Positions 9,370 through 18,137 of a stretch of 64,000 nucleotides of DNA are shown in pieces. Both the position numbers and the translations under genes were made by a program. Positions within the stretch are counted from its first letter, which is position 1. Every line of letters begins with the position of its first letter. The notes beneath the pieces were generated by a model, which worked only from the letters and a program-made list of their open reading frames with translations, did no database searches and had not been told where the DNA came from. The DNA is taken from assembly GCF_005280735.1 (NCBI RefSeq), contig NZ_CP040077.1, forward strand, positions 1,178,001-1,242,000. The letters run 5' to 3'. The DNA comes from Trinickia violacea. Its GTDB lineage: Bacteria; Pseudomonadota; Gammaproteobacteria; Burkholderiales; Burkholderiaceae.

Positions 9370-9584
9370 GGCGTACTGGCGTGCGTTAGGACAGGAATCG
9401 GACGGAATGCCGGTACGCTTTCTTGTCCCTTCGGGCGCGCACCGGGCCGATAGCATACCGCTCGCACCGCTTCCCCTCCATGCGCGGCCGGCCGATAGGC
9501 GTTTCGCCGCGCAGCGCGCTTGGCCTTGGCGCCGGCCAGACGGCATCGTCCAAAAACTGTAATCGCTCGCACCAGCACAGTAAC

Positions 9585-9614
9585 GGTACAATCGGGGCGA
9601 TACTTTTCGGTACA
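9585..9614 (+). promoter_or_regulatory. Candidate MocR operator: two direct CGGTACA repeats
   Basis: CGGTACAATCG (from 9584) and CGGTACAGTTG (from 9608) are direct repeats 24 bp apart, ending 13 bp before the MocR start codon. The first overlaps a good -10 hexamer TACAAT (9587-9592). Direct repeats at this spacing beside the regulator are typical of GntR/MocR operators and would allow autoregulation and control of the divergent genes. No binding data; position and repetition only. Confidence 0.6.
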
Positions 9615-9626
9615 GTTGGAGCCGCC

Positions 9627-11084
9627 ATGACCGTCCCGCTGAATCTGATTCCCGCCCCGCACGACGCCTCGCCGCTCACGCTCGTCGACCAGCTCGTGCA
9701 ATGGGCGCGGCGCCGCATCGAAGAGCGCGTGTTTCGTCCCGGCATGCGCATGCCGTCGATCCGCAAGCTGGCGCTCGACAAGGGCGTGTCGCGCTTCACG
9801 GTCGTCGAGGCGTACGAGCGGCTCGTGGCGCAGGGGTTTCTCGACTCCCGGCGCGGCTCGGGTTTTTTCGTGCGCGAGCGTGCCGCCAGCGGCGTGCCTG
9901 CCGAACGGCGCGCGCCGGCCGAGCGGCAGCCGGCGCACAACACGATCGACGTCGTCTGGCTGTTGCGCAACATGCTGCACACGTCGAGCCCGGAGAAGGG
10001 GCCCGGCCTCGGCTACCTGCCGAGCCGCTGGCTCGACGGCGAGCTGATCACCGGCGCGCTGCGCGCGCTCGGGCGGCAAAGCGGCGCGCAGATGCTCGGC
10101 TTCGGCACCGCACAAGGTTTCCTGCCGCTGCGCCAGCAACTGCAGACGCGCCTGGAGGAGTTCGAAATCGGCGTCGCGCCCGATCAGATCGTGCTCGTCT
10201 CGGGCATCACCCAGGCCATCGACCTGATCGCGCGCATCTACGTGCAGCCGGGCGACGCGGTGATCGTCGGCGATCCGGCCTGGTTCCAGATGTTCGGCCG
10301 TTTCGCGTCGCAGGGCGCGCAACTCGTCGGCATGCCGTACACGCCGGAGGGGCCGGATCTCGACGCGCTCGAAACGCTCGTGCAGATGTGGCGGCCGAAG
10401 ATGCTCATCCTCAACTCGCTGCTGCAGAACCCGACCGGCACGTCGCTGACCGCGGCGCAGGCGTTCCGCATTCTGCGCCTGGCCGAAGCCTACGATTTCA
10501 TCGTCGTCGAGGACGATATCTACGGCGACCTTTGCCCGCCGGGCTATCCGGCGACGCGCCTGGCGAGCCTCGATCAATTGAAGCGCGTGATCTATCTCGG
10601 CAGTTTCTCGAAGACGCTGTCGGCGAACTTGCGCGTGGGCTTCGTCGCATGCGGGCTCGATGTGGCGAAGGCGATCACCGATCAGAAGATGCTTGTCGGC
10701 ATGACGACGCCGGAGCTGAACGAGCGCGTGCTGTACAAGGTGCTGACCGAAGGGCACTACCGGCGCCATGTCGAGCGCCTGCGCGTGCGGCTCGACGGCG
10801 TGCGGGACAAGACGGCGCGCATGCTCGAGAAGACCGGGCTGCGCCTCTTCACGATGCCGTCGGCGGGCATGTTCCTCTGGGCGGACTTGGGCGTCGATTC
10901 GGATGCGCTCGCCGCAGCGGCGCACGAAAAGGGCTTTTTGCTGACGCCGGGGAGCCTCTTCTCGCCGCAGCAGTCGCCGACGACCTGGATGCGGTTCAAC
11001 GTCGCCAATTGCGGCGACCCGGCGCTGCCGGGGGTGATCGGGGACTATCTGGAGTCGGTGGCGAGAAGGGCGCCGGCGGCGTGA
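9627..11084 (+). CDS. MocR-family (GntR-HTH + aminotransferase) transcriptional regulator
   Basis: A 485-residue regulator: an N-terminal GntR winged helix (RRIEERVFRPGMRMPSIRKL, then RFTVVEAYERL and SRRGSGFFV, about residues 22-85), a linker, and a C-terminal class I aminotransferase-like domain with LNSLLQNPTGTSL, VVEDDIYGDL and YLGSFSKTLSANLRVG, whose lysine would hold PLP. ATG 9627 starts right before the HTH; a longer frame upstream has no domain support and would cross the operator. Members sense amino compounds or PLP and usually control the adjacent divergent genes, here the VOC/DMT/aminotransferase block. Confidence 0.93.
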   Translation: MTVPLNLIPAPHDASPLTLVDQLVQWARRRIEERVFRPGMRMPSIRKLALDKGVSRFTVVEAYERLVAQGFLDSRRGSGFFVRERAASGVPAERRAPAERQPAHNTIDVVWLLRNMLHTSSPEKGPGLGYLPSRWLDGELITGALRALGRQSGAQMLGFGTAQGFLPLRQQLQTRLEEFEIGVAPDQIVLVSGITQAIDLIARIYVQPGDAVIVGDPAWFQMFGRFASQGAQLVGMPYTPEGPDLDALETLVQMWRPKMLILNSLLQNPTGTSLTAAQAFRILRLAEAYDFIVVEDDIYGDLCPPGYPATRLASLDQLKRVIYLGSFSKTLSANLRVGFVACGLDVAKAITDQKMLVGMTTPELNERVLYKVLTEGHYRRHVERLRVRLDGVRDKTARMLEKTGLRLFTMPSAGMFLWADLGVDSDALAAAAHEKGFLLTPGSLFSPQQSPTTWMRFNVANCGDPALPGVIGDYLESVARRAPAA

Positions 11085-11094
11085 GCCCGGGTCT

Positions 11095-11655
11095 TCAGCC
11101 TTCGATCGCTATTGGTGTGCCGTTGGGGACGAGCGACCAGATTTCGCGCATTTCCTCGTCGGTGACGGCGATGCAGCCTTGGGTCCAGTTCCACTGCCGG
11201 TGCAGCCTTCCCAGGAAGCTCCAGCCATTCGGCAGGCCGTGAATCATCACATTTCCGCCCGGCGCGACACCGGCGGCCGACGCCTTTTCAAGGTCGTCCG
11301 CGTTAGGGTACGAGATGTGAAGGCTCAGGTGGTATGCGGACTTCTCATTGCGCCAGTCGATGACATAGCGTCCCTCGGGGGTGCGGTTGTCGCCTTCTTT
11401 CTGCTTGTGGCCGTCGGGATTGCCGCCTAGCGAGATGCGGTATTCCTTCAGCACGGCGCCGTCGCGCAATAGCTGCATGCGTTTTGCTCCCTTGGAAACG
11501 AGAATGGCGCCGGCTTGATCGGCGGGGTTTGCCATGGGCGGGGCATTTGCCGAGCCGTAACGCGCTGCGAGCCGGGTGTAGCCGTAGGCGGCGACGGCGA
11601 GCAGGGCTGTTGTCAGGCTGGTGATGACGAGGAGCTTCTGCGTCATGGTGCGCAT
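11095..11655 (-). CDS. Periplasmic L,D-transpeptidase (YkuD domain)
   Basis: A 186-residue protein with an N-terminal hydrophobic segment (about residues 7-27, signal anchor) and a YkuD catalytic domain: MQLLRDG at the domain start, HG in NVMIHGLPNGW and WTQGCIAVTDEEM, supplying the conserved histidine and the catalytic cysteine. The family cross-links peptidoglycan or attaches it to other components in the periplasm. It is the last of three leftward genes, 81 bp after the 86-residue membrane protein and behind a second L,D-transpeptidase-like gene. No strong ribosome-binding site is visible at 11655; an internal ATG at 11646 is an alternative. Confidence 0.9.
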   Translation of the reverse strand: MRTMTQKLLVITSLTTALLAVAAYGYTRLAARYGSANAPPMANPADQAGAILVSKGAKRMQLLRDGAVLKEYRISLGGNPDGHKQKEGDNRTPEGRYVIDWRNEKSAYHLSLHISYPNADDLEKASAAGVAPGGNVMIHGLPNGWSFLGRLHRQWNWTQGCIAVTDEEMREIWSLVPNGTPIAIEG

Positions 11656-11736
11656 GGTCGGGCAATGTTTGTGAATGGTTGTGCGGCAAAGTGGAGGCGG
11701 ACTGCCGAAGCCTGCCGCGGATACCGTCGTCTAGCT

Positions 11737-11997
11737 CTAGCGAAGACGCTTGAAAGTACGCCACGCGACGAAAGTGCAGAGGCTTGCGAAGAGGAAGGAG
11801 ACGGTGAGCATGTAGTAGATATCCACGTCGGCGCTTGCCTCCGCATCGTGTGCATCGAACAGGTCGTTGAGCCAGAGTGAGAATCCGAGCGGCGGCGGAG
11901 GGATTGCGTCGGGGTGTCGGCCCCACACGTAGGCGAGCGTAAGCGTCGCGAAGAGTAGCCACACAACAACGCCGCCAATTTTGATCGCGCGCCTCAT
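11737..11997 (-). CDS. Two-helix membrane protein, candidate immunity protein
   Basis: An 86-residue protein with two hydrophobic segments (about residues 8-25 and 61-78) around an acidic loop containing DAHDAEASADVD, and a basic C-terminus (FKRLR). The charge pattern predicts both ends in the cytoplasm and the loop in the periplasm. Its ATG overlaps the stop of the DUF2778/Tlde1-like gene as ATGA, so the two are translationally coupled. No family was recognised. Position, size and periplasmic loop fit an immunity protein for the upstream peptidoglycan-targeting enzyme; this is inference. Confidence 0.7.
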   Translation of the reverse strand: MRRAIKIGGVVVWLLFATLTLAYVWGRHPDAIPPPPLGFSLWLNDLFDAHDAEASADVDIYYMLTVSFLFASLCTFVAWRTFKRLR

Positions 11998-12455
11998 TTC
12001 ACAGCCACCATGCCGTAGGCGCGCAGTGCGCTGCCCGGAATCGGGTGCCTACCGCAGCCTACGAGCAAGCCCCTGACGCGGTAGAAATTGGCGGCGCTGT
12101 CAATGACGATGCAGCCTTGGCTGATGCCACGCGGCCCCTTTGGGTGCAGGCGGAAATTTCCGCGCAGAACTTCATTGCAAAACATCTCATCGTCGATTTT
12201 TCCATCTGCGGTGTATAGGGCAAACCAATCCGATCGATCGATGAAAGCCTCCCTGAGCCATCCCAGCCTTCCGCCCGATTCTCGGTCGACGATGTAATAC
12301 CTACCCGGCGGGATCGGTCCCAAACTGGGCAAGCATGCGGATAGGCGCTGATTGATATGCGGGGCGAGTCCGGAAAATGCCGGGACGGAAATCGCTCCGT
12401 TGATTTTGAACGTGCTCATAGGCTTGTCATTGAGTTCAAAGCTGCACTGCAACAT
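11994..12455 (-). CDS. DUF2778/Tlde1-type L,D-transpeptidase-like effector
   Basis: A 153-residue protein with the DUF2778 signatures: ISVPAFSG near the start, GPIPPGRYYIVDRESGGRLGW, DDEMFCNEVLRGNFRLHP and GPRGISQGCIVID, giving the histidine and the serine-glycine-cysteine active-site motif of a divergent L,D-transpeptidase. No signal peptide is visible, as in type VI secretion effectors of the Tlde1 group, which attack peptidoglycan tetrapeptides in target periplasm. A clear AGGAG site precedes the ATG. The coupled downstream membrane gene would be the immunity partner. No T6SS structural gene, VgrG or PAAR lies in the window, so delivery is unproven. Confidence 0.82.
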   Translation of the reverse strand: MLQCSFELNDKPMSTFKINGAISVPAFSGLAPHINQRLSACLPSLGPIPPGRYYIVDRESGGRLGWLREAFIDRSDWFALYTADGKIDDEMFCNEVLRGNFRLHPKGPRGISQGCIVIDSAANFYRVRGLLVGCGRHPIPGSALRAYGMVAVK

Positions 12456-12654
12456 ACGCTTCTCCTGCTCGACGGCAAAACCGCCACTACGCCATGCCGC
12501 AGCTCGAGAAGAAATCGGACCATTCCGAATCGGATGTCCTGGTTTCTACCTAGGGCGTCGCCGGCCGCAAGCCCGCATCCGAGCTACCATTGCACCTTTC
12601 GTCAGCCGGAGAAGGGGCTTGCCGCCGATCTTCCGACCCGATTCAGCCTCCGCA

Positions 12655-12682
12655 CTTGAATTTGGGACAGCTATCCCCATTT
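12655..12682 (+). promoter_or_regulatory. Sigma-32 (heat-shock) promoter of htpG
   Basis: CTTGAA at 12655-12660 and CCCCATTT at 12675-12682 are separated by 14 bp. Both boxes match the known RpoH consensus (CTTGAA, 13-17 bp, CCCCATnT) exactly. The htpG start codon lies 139 bp downstream, so the transcript would have a leader of about 130 nt. The rest of the 12456-12821 gap shows no gene. Confidence 0.88.
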
Positions 12683-12821
12683 GAGCGCTCGATTCGCGCC
12701 AAGGCTCCCCCAAGGCTTCCGTCACGCAGCCCGGCCGACCGCCGCGACGCGTGCGCCGTCGAGGCAAGCCGCAGCGCCGAACGCACGAGACACACCATCC
12801 ACGAACGAGGAAATCCCGACC

Positions 12822-14713
<1,892 letters not shown>

Positions 14714-14714
<1 letters not shown>

Positions 14715-15415
14715 TGAGCGCGAAGCGCGTTCGCTTCGACGCGGCGGGCGGCGGCTGGCGCGCCGCACCGCGGCCCGGCTTCACGGCTGACCAGAAAGAC
14801 TGGCTCACGCGCGGCGGCTCGCTGACCGCGCATCTGCGCACGCTCGGCAAGGTGGCGGTGCGCGTGACGCGCGAGGCGATCGATCAGGCATGGCGCGACG
14901 AAGCCGCGGCGCTCGGCATCGCGGCGCGCGCGCCGGTTTGGGTGCGGGAAGTCGTGCTCGAAGTGGACGGCGTGCCGTTCGTCGCCGCGCACAGCATCGC
15001 GCCGCTCGCGGCGAGCCACGGCGTGTGGCAGGCGATGCGGCGGCTGCGCACGCGGCCGCTCGCCGAGCTGTTGTATAGCGACAGCAGTGTCGCGCGTTCG
15101 GCGCTCGTCAGCGCGCGGCTCACGCAGCGCGATCCGCTCGCCGTGCTCGCGGCGCGCGAGATCGCGGGGCCGGCGCCGCACGCGCTCTGCGCGCGGCGCT
15201 CGGTGTTCGAGCGGCATGGAGAGCCGCTGATGGTCACCGAATGCATGCTGCCGGCGCTTTGGGCGCATTTGGAAGCGCGGGCACGCCGCGGGGGCCGTCG
15301 CGCTGCAACGTCCACTCATCACGCGCATGCGTCGCACGCGCGCGAGTCGGCCGGTCCGCTCGATCATCTTGCGTCGCGCGCTCATGGCGCGCACGCGCCG
15401 AACCACGATTCATGA
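14714..15415 (+). CDS. ubiC: Chorismate lyase UbiC
   Basis: A 233-residue cytosolic enzyme converting chorismate to 4-hydroxybenzoate and pyruvate, the first committed step of ubiquinone synthesis. Family features are DQKDWLTRGGSLTAHLR, the middle segment VWVREVVLEVDGVPFVAAHS, the conserved ARRSVF and a glutamate in the C-terminal VTECMLPALW. The tail after about residue 195 is low-complexity and variable in the family. The start overlaps the htpG stop, and the stop overlaps the glycosylase start, so the three genes are tightly coupled and may share heat-shock transcription. Confidence 0.9.
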
Positions 15416-15912
15416 CCCTCAAGCGCTGCTTCCCGCCGGTAGTCGATCGAAACACGCGTGTGCTCGTGCTCGGCAGCCTGCCTGGAGAGGTGTCGCTCGC
15501 GCAAAATCAGTACTACGCGCACAAGCAAAACCGGTTTTGGCATTTGATGGGGGATGTGATTGGAGAACCGCTGCCGAGCATGGGGTATGAGGCGCGGCTG
15601 CAGGCGCTGCTCGATCATCGCGTGGGGTTGTGGGACGTGATTGCGAAGGCGAGACGAGAAGGCAGCCTCGACAGCCGCATTCGCGATCATGCGGCGAATG
15701 ATCTAGCTGCGCTCGTGGCTGCATTGCCGAATCTTGCGGCGGTTGTTTTCAACGGTGGCACGGCGGCGAAGATCGGTATGCAGGCGTTGGCCGATAGTCG
15801 CATATCACTCGATCTCATCAAGCTGCCGTCGAGCAGTCCAGCGTATGCGGCCGTGCCTTATGCGGAGAAGTTGAGGGCTTGGGAAGCGTTGCGCAAGTGG
15901 TTGGCGGCGTAG
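15412..15912 (+). CDS. DNA-deoxyinosine (hypoxanthine/uracil) glycosylase
   Basis: A 166-residue member of the uracil-DNA-glycosylase superfamily, DNA-deoxyinosine glycosylase group. Motif 1 reads LVLGSLPGEVSLAQNQYYAH followed by NRFWHLM (residues 17-46); WDVIAKARREGSLDSRI and the C-terminal LPSSSPAYAAVPYAEKL are the other family marks. It starts in an ATGA overlap with ubiC. Two further 3' fragments of the same gene type lie at 19663-20055 and 25175-25231, and the short motif CGATGTCGAATTG begins 6 bp after this stop; see findings. Confidence 0.85.
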   Translation: MTLKRCFPPVVDRNTRVLVLGSLPGEVSLAQNQYYAHKQNRFWHLMGDVIGEPLPSMGYEARLQALLDHRVGLWDVIAKARREGSLDSRIRDHAANDLAALVAALPNLAAVVFNGGTAAKIGMQALADSRISLDLIKLPSSSPAYAAVPYAEKLRAWEALRKWLAA

Positions 15913-15918
15913 CTTTGC

Positions 15919-15931
15919 CGATGTCGAATTG
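15919..15931 (+). repeat. Junction motif copy 1 (CGATGTCGAATTG)
   Basis: Lies 6 bp after the intact glycosylase stop. Differs at one base from the copy at 19648-19660. Together with 25164-25174 it forms a set of three short motifs each beside a copy or fragment of the glycosylase gene. Confidence 0.5.
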
Positions 15932-16337
15932 TCTCGCGAGGTGCCGCAAAGCGGCCGTATGAGTGTTCCCACGGAGCCGCGTCTAGTGGGCAGCAACCAA
16001 ATGCCGTCTGTTCGGGGCATCCCCCTATTTCTAAGACTCGATGTCGCCTATGCCGCATTCGACGCTGCGCCGGACGATCTGCCGGCAGTCCTTGCGCAAA
16101 AGGCGTGTTCGTTGACGGTGGTCTGCCCGCGACCGATGCGTGGAAAATAAATTGGGGCGCGAACCGCTTCGCATCGTCGCCGCCTCTTAGCTTCCGGAGA
16201 GGTCGTCTCTCAACTTGCTCCGGCTGGCTCTTCAGCGTCGTGCACCGCCGTCATTTACCATCATCCCGACCGAGAGCCGCGGGATCGGGGCGCACGGTCT
16301 TTAGCCGGATAGGGGCGCGGGCCTCGGTACCTTCCTC
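15932..16337. other. Degenerate sequence, no intact gene
   Basis: No complete gene. In one forward frame near 16102-16150 the residues KGVFVDGGLPATDAWK resemble the C-terminal end of a short-chain dehydrogenase, but the upstream part does not follow in frame. With the MFS fragment just downstream, this looks like accumulated gene remnants between the glycosylase and the GNAT gene. Confidence 0.35.
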
Positions 16338-16487
16338 ATGCCGTGGTCGATGACCAATCTCGGGCCCCCGGTCACTATACTGATCGCGGCCGGCATCGCT
16401 GCTGTCGGTGCGGCCGTGTCGCAATGGCTGGCCCCGGAAACCAAGGGCAAGAGCCTCAGCGAAACGGCGTCCGGGTTTTCGCACTAG
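16338..16487 (+). pseudogene. C-terminal remnant of an MFS transporter
   Basis: Fifty codons ending in a stop encode a hydrophobic helix (PPVTILIAAGIAAVGAAVSQ) and then WLAPETKGKSLSETASGF. PETKGKSL is the hallmark just after the last helix of metabolite:H+ symporter-type MFS proteins. Nothing upstream supplies the other eleven helices, so this is a 3' remnant. It sits beside a LysR/lyase pair, which often travels with such a transporter in catabolic clusters. Confidence 0.65.
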
Positions 16488-16534
16488 CGTGAGCGGGCAG
16501 GGCGGTGGCGATCGGCGTGAAGTCACGTGCGAAG

Positions 16535-16942
16535 TCATCGCTTTCGCTTGATTAGAAAGGCGTTGTCCGCGGACGAGAAGCTCAAGCTCGGGTAGTACGA
16601 CATGGCACCAGGCGCCGAGAGCAGCACGACACTCACCTCGTCGCCCACCGCATTGCGCGTTCGTTCGATGAGCGCCTTGCCGATTCCGAGCCCCTGATAC
16701 TCCTTGTCGACCGCCAGGTCCGACAAATAGCAGCAGTACGCGTAGTCCGTCAGCGAGCGGGACAAGCCGACAAGGCGTGTCTCATGCCAAGCCGAGATCG
16801 TCAGCGTAGGAGCGGCGAACATCCGCGCGATCCGTGGAGGATCATCCACAGGACGCGTAATGCCCGATGATCGAAACACTCGAATCACATCGTGCGGATC
16901 GAGCGGAAGATTGTGCTTGTACGTGATTTCAACGCTATTCAT
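16535..16942 (-). CDS. GNAT-family N-acetyltransferase
   Basis: A 135-residue single-domain acetyltransferase. The acetyl-CoA site is clear in YLSDLAVDKEYQGLGIGKAL (Q/RxxGxG/A loop), followed by the beta5 segment VVLLSAPGAMSYYPSLSF. ATG 16942 was chosen because GGAG lies 8 bp upstream and the protein begins MNSVEITYKHN; a longer frame to 17080 has no domain support. Substrate unknown. It is convergent with the MFS remnant and lies downstream of the LysR gene on the same strand (179 bp). Confidence 0.85.
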   Translation of the reverse strand: MNSVEITYKHNLPLDPHDVIRVFRSSGITRPVDDPPRIARMFAAPTLTISAWHETRLVGLSRSLTDYAYCCYLSDLAVDKEYQGLGIGKALIERTRNAVGDEVSVVLLSAPGAMSYYPSLSFSSADNAFLIKRKR

Positions 16943-17121
16943 GATGTTTGCTCCGAATATGACATGGCGTGAGCGGATATCGATGCTTCCGACAGCCGCG
17001 GGCGACGCGGCATGCGGTCCATTAGAGGCGCGCACGAACATGTAGTCAAGGAACGCGTCTTCATGAACACATTCCTGCAACTCATGTCTTCCTTTCGGCC
17101 GCTGACGAGGGTCATCCGCGC

Positions 17122-18042
17122 CTACTCGGATTGCCGGTCGGAGCGGATCAGCTTTAACTTCACGAGGTTACGCCGAACGGACCGAACGAAGTCGTCAACG
17201 AGCGTGTTAGCGAGTGCACCCTGCGGCCGCAGCACCGCGAACGAATAGTCGATAGGTGGCGAGAATGGACGGACCAGGCATCCGCATTGTTTCGCGACCT
17301 GTGCCGTAAACGGATCGATCACCGATACCCCCAGACCGTTCGATACCATCGAGGTGACGGCGATTGACCAACTCGCTTCCATTTCGGTCGTTCGATGTAC
17401 GTTTTCCGAACGGAACACACTATCGATTGCGAGTCGAGTAGTGTTCCCGGGTGCAAGCGATATGAAGTTTTCATCGCGCAGATCCATTGGCGTCAACGTG
17501 CGTTTTCTCGCCAGACGATGTCCAGGCGGCAGAACGCAAACGCATCGCACTTTCCAGAGCGACTCTACGACGACCTTGTCGGTCTGGACAGGGCTCGTTG
17601 CAAAGCCCAGGTCAAAAAGACCGGACGCCACCAGATTAGTCACTTCGTGTGAATTGTAGGTATCGATGGAGACGCTGACCTTTGGATGGGACTGCCGAAA
17701 TTCCGCCATGGCTGCCTGCAGGAAACCACACGACACGGTCGACATTGCCACGATTCTCAGCCGGCCTTCCTGTCCGAGGCGGATGCGCTCTGCCGTGCGC
17801 GCTACCTGATCGAGGCCCACAAAAACTCTTTCGACTTCGACATAGAGCGCTTTGGCTGCCGCTGTAGGCAGTAACCCTCCCTTGCGCCGCGAAAACAACT
17901 CGAAGCCGATTTCCTGCTCGAATTCCCGCATGATCTTGCTGACCGCGGACTGCGTGACGAACAGGACCTTTGCCGCCTCGGTCATGCTGTTCCCGAGCAT
18001 GACGGCGCGGAACGCCTCGATTTGTTTCAGCGTGATCATCAT
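17122..18042 (-). CDS. LysR-family transcriptional regulator
   Basis: A 306-residue LTTR: N-terminal winged helix (LKQIEAFRAVM, TEAAKVLFVTQSAVSKIMREFE, FELFSRRKGGLLPT, residues 3-60), linker helix, and a type-2 periplasmic-binding-like effector domain from about residue 90. It is divergent from the ArgH-like lyase gene with a 95-bp spacer carrying an 8-bp inverted repeat, the normal LTTR arrangement, so it most likely regulates that lyase and itself. Two adjacent ATG codons (18042, 18039) are possible starts. GC content is visibly lower than the core genes, as in the rest of this accessory block. Confidence 0.92.
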   Translation of the reverse strand: MMITLKQIEAFRAVMLGNSMTEAAKVLFVTQSAVSKIMREFEQEIGFELFSRRKGGLLPTAAAKALYVEVERVFVGLDQVARTAERIRLGQEGRLRIVAMSTVSCGFLQAAMAEFRQSHPKVSVSIDTYNSHEVTNLVASGLFDLGFATSPVQTDKVVVESLWKVRCVCVLPPGHRLARKRTLTPMDLRDENFISLAPGNTTRLAIDSVFRSENVHRTTEMEASWSIAVTSMVSNGLGVSVIDPFTAQVAKQCGCLVRPFSPPIDYSFAVLRPQGALANTLVDDFVRSVRRNLVKLKLIRSDRQSE

Positions 18043-18086
18043 GAGATCTTCGACTGTGTAAAGTCAAAAATGTAGCTTGATCTCAT
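18041..18086. promoter_or_regulatory. Candidate LysR operator: inverted repeat ATGAGATC...GATCTCAT
   Basis: A perfect 8-bp inverted repeat, ATGAGATC (18041-18048) and GATCTCAT (18079-18086), with a 30-bp spacer, lies in the LysR/lyase divergent region. The left arm overlaps the LysR start codon, which would suit autorepression. LTTR sites are usually shorter T-N11-A palindromes, so this may be two half-sites or coincidental. Confidence 0.45.
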
Positions 18087-18137
18087 ACGTTTGGACAGCC
18101 CTAATATCGATCACATCCTTTCGATCGGAGCCATGTC

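Noticed and set aside
9366..10925. 519-codon minus-strand frame
   Set aside because: Shadow of the MocR regulator.
16102..16160. FVDGGLPATDAWK as short-chain dehydrogenase end
   Set aside because: FVDGG is suggestive, but the preceding residues do not fit and no glycine-rich start exists; too weak for a gene call.
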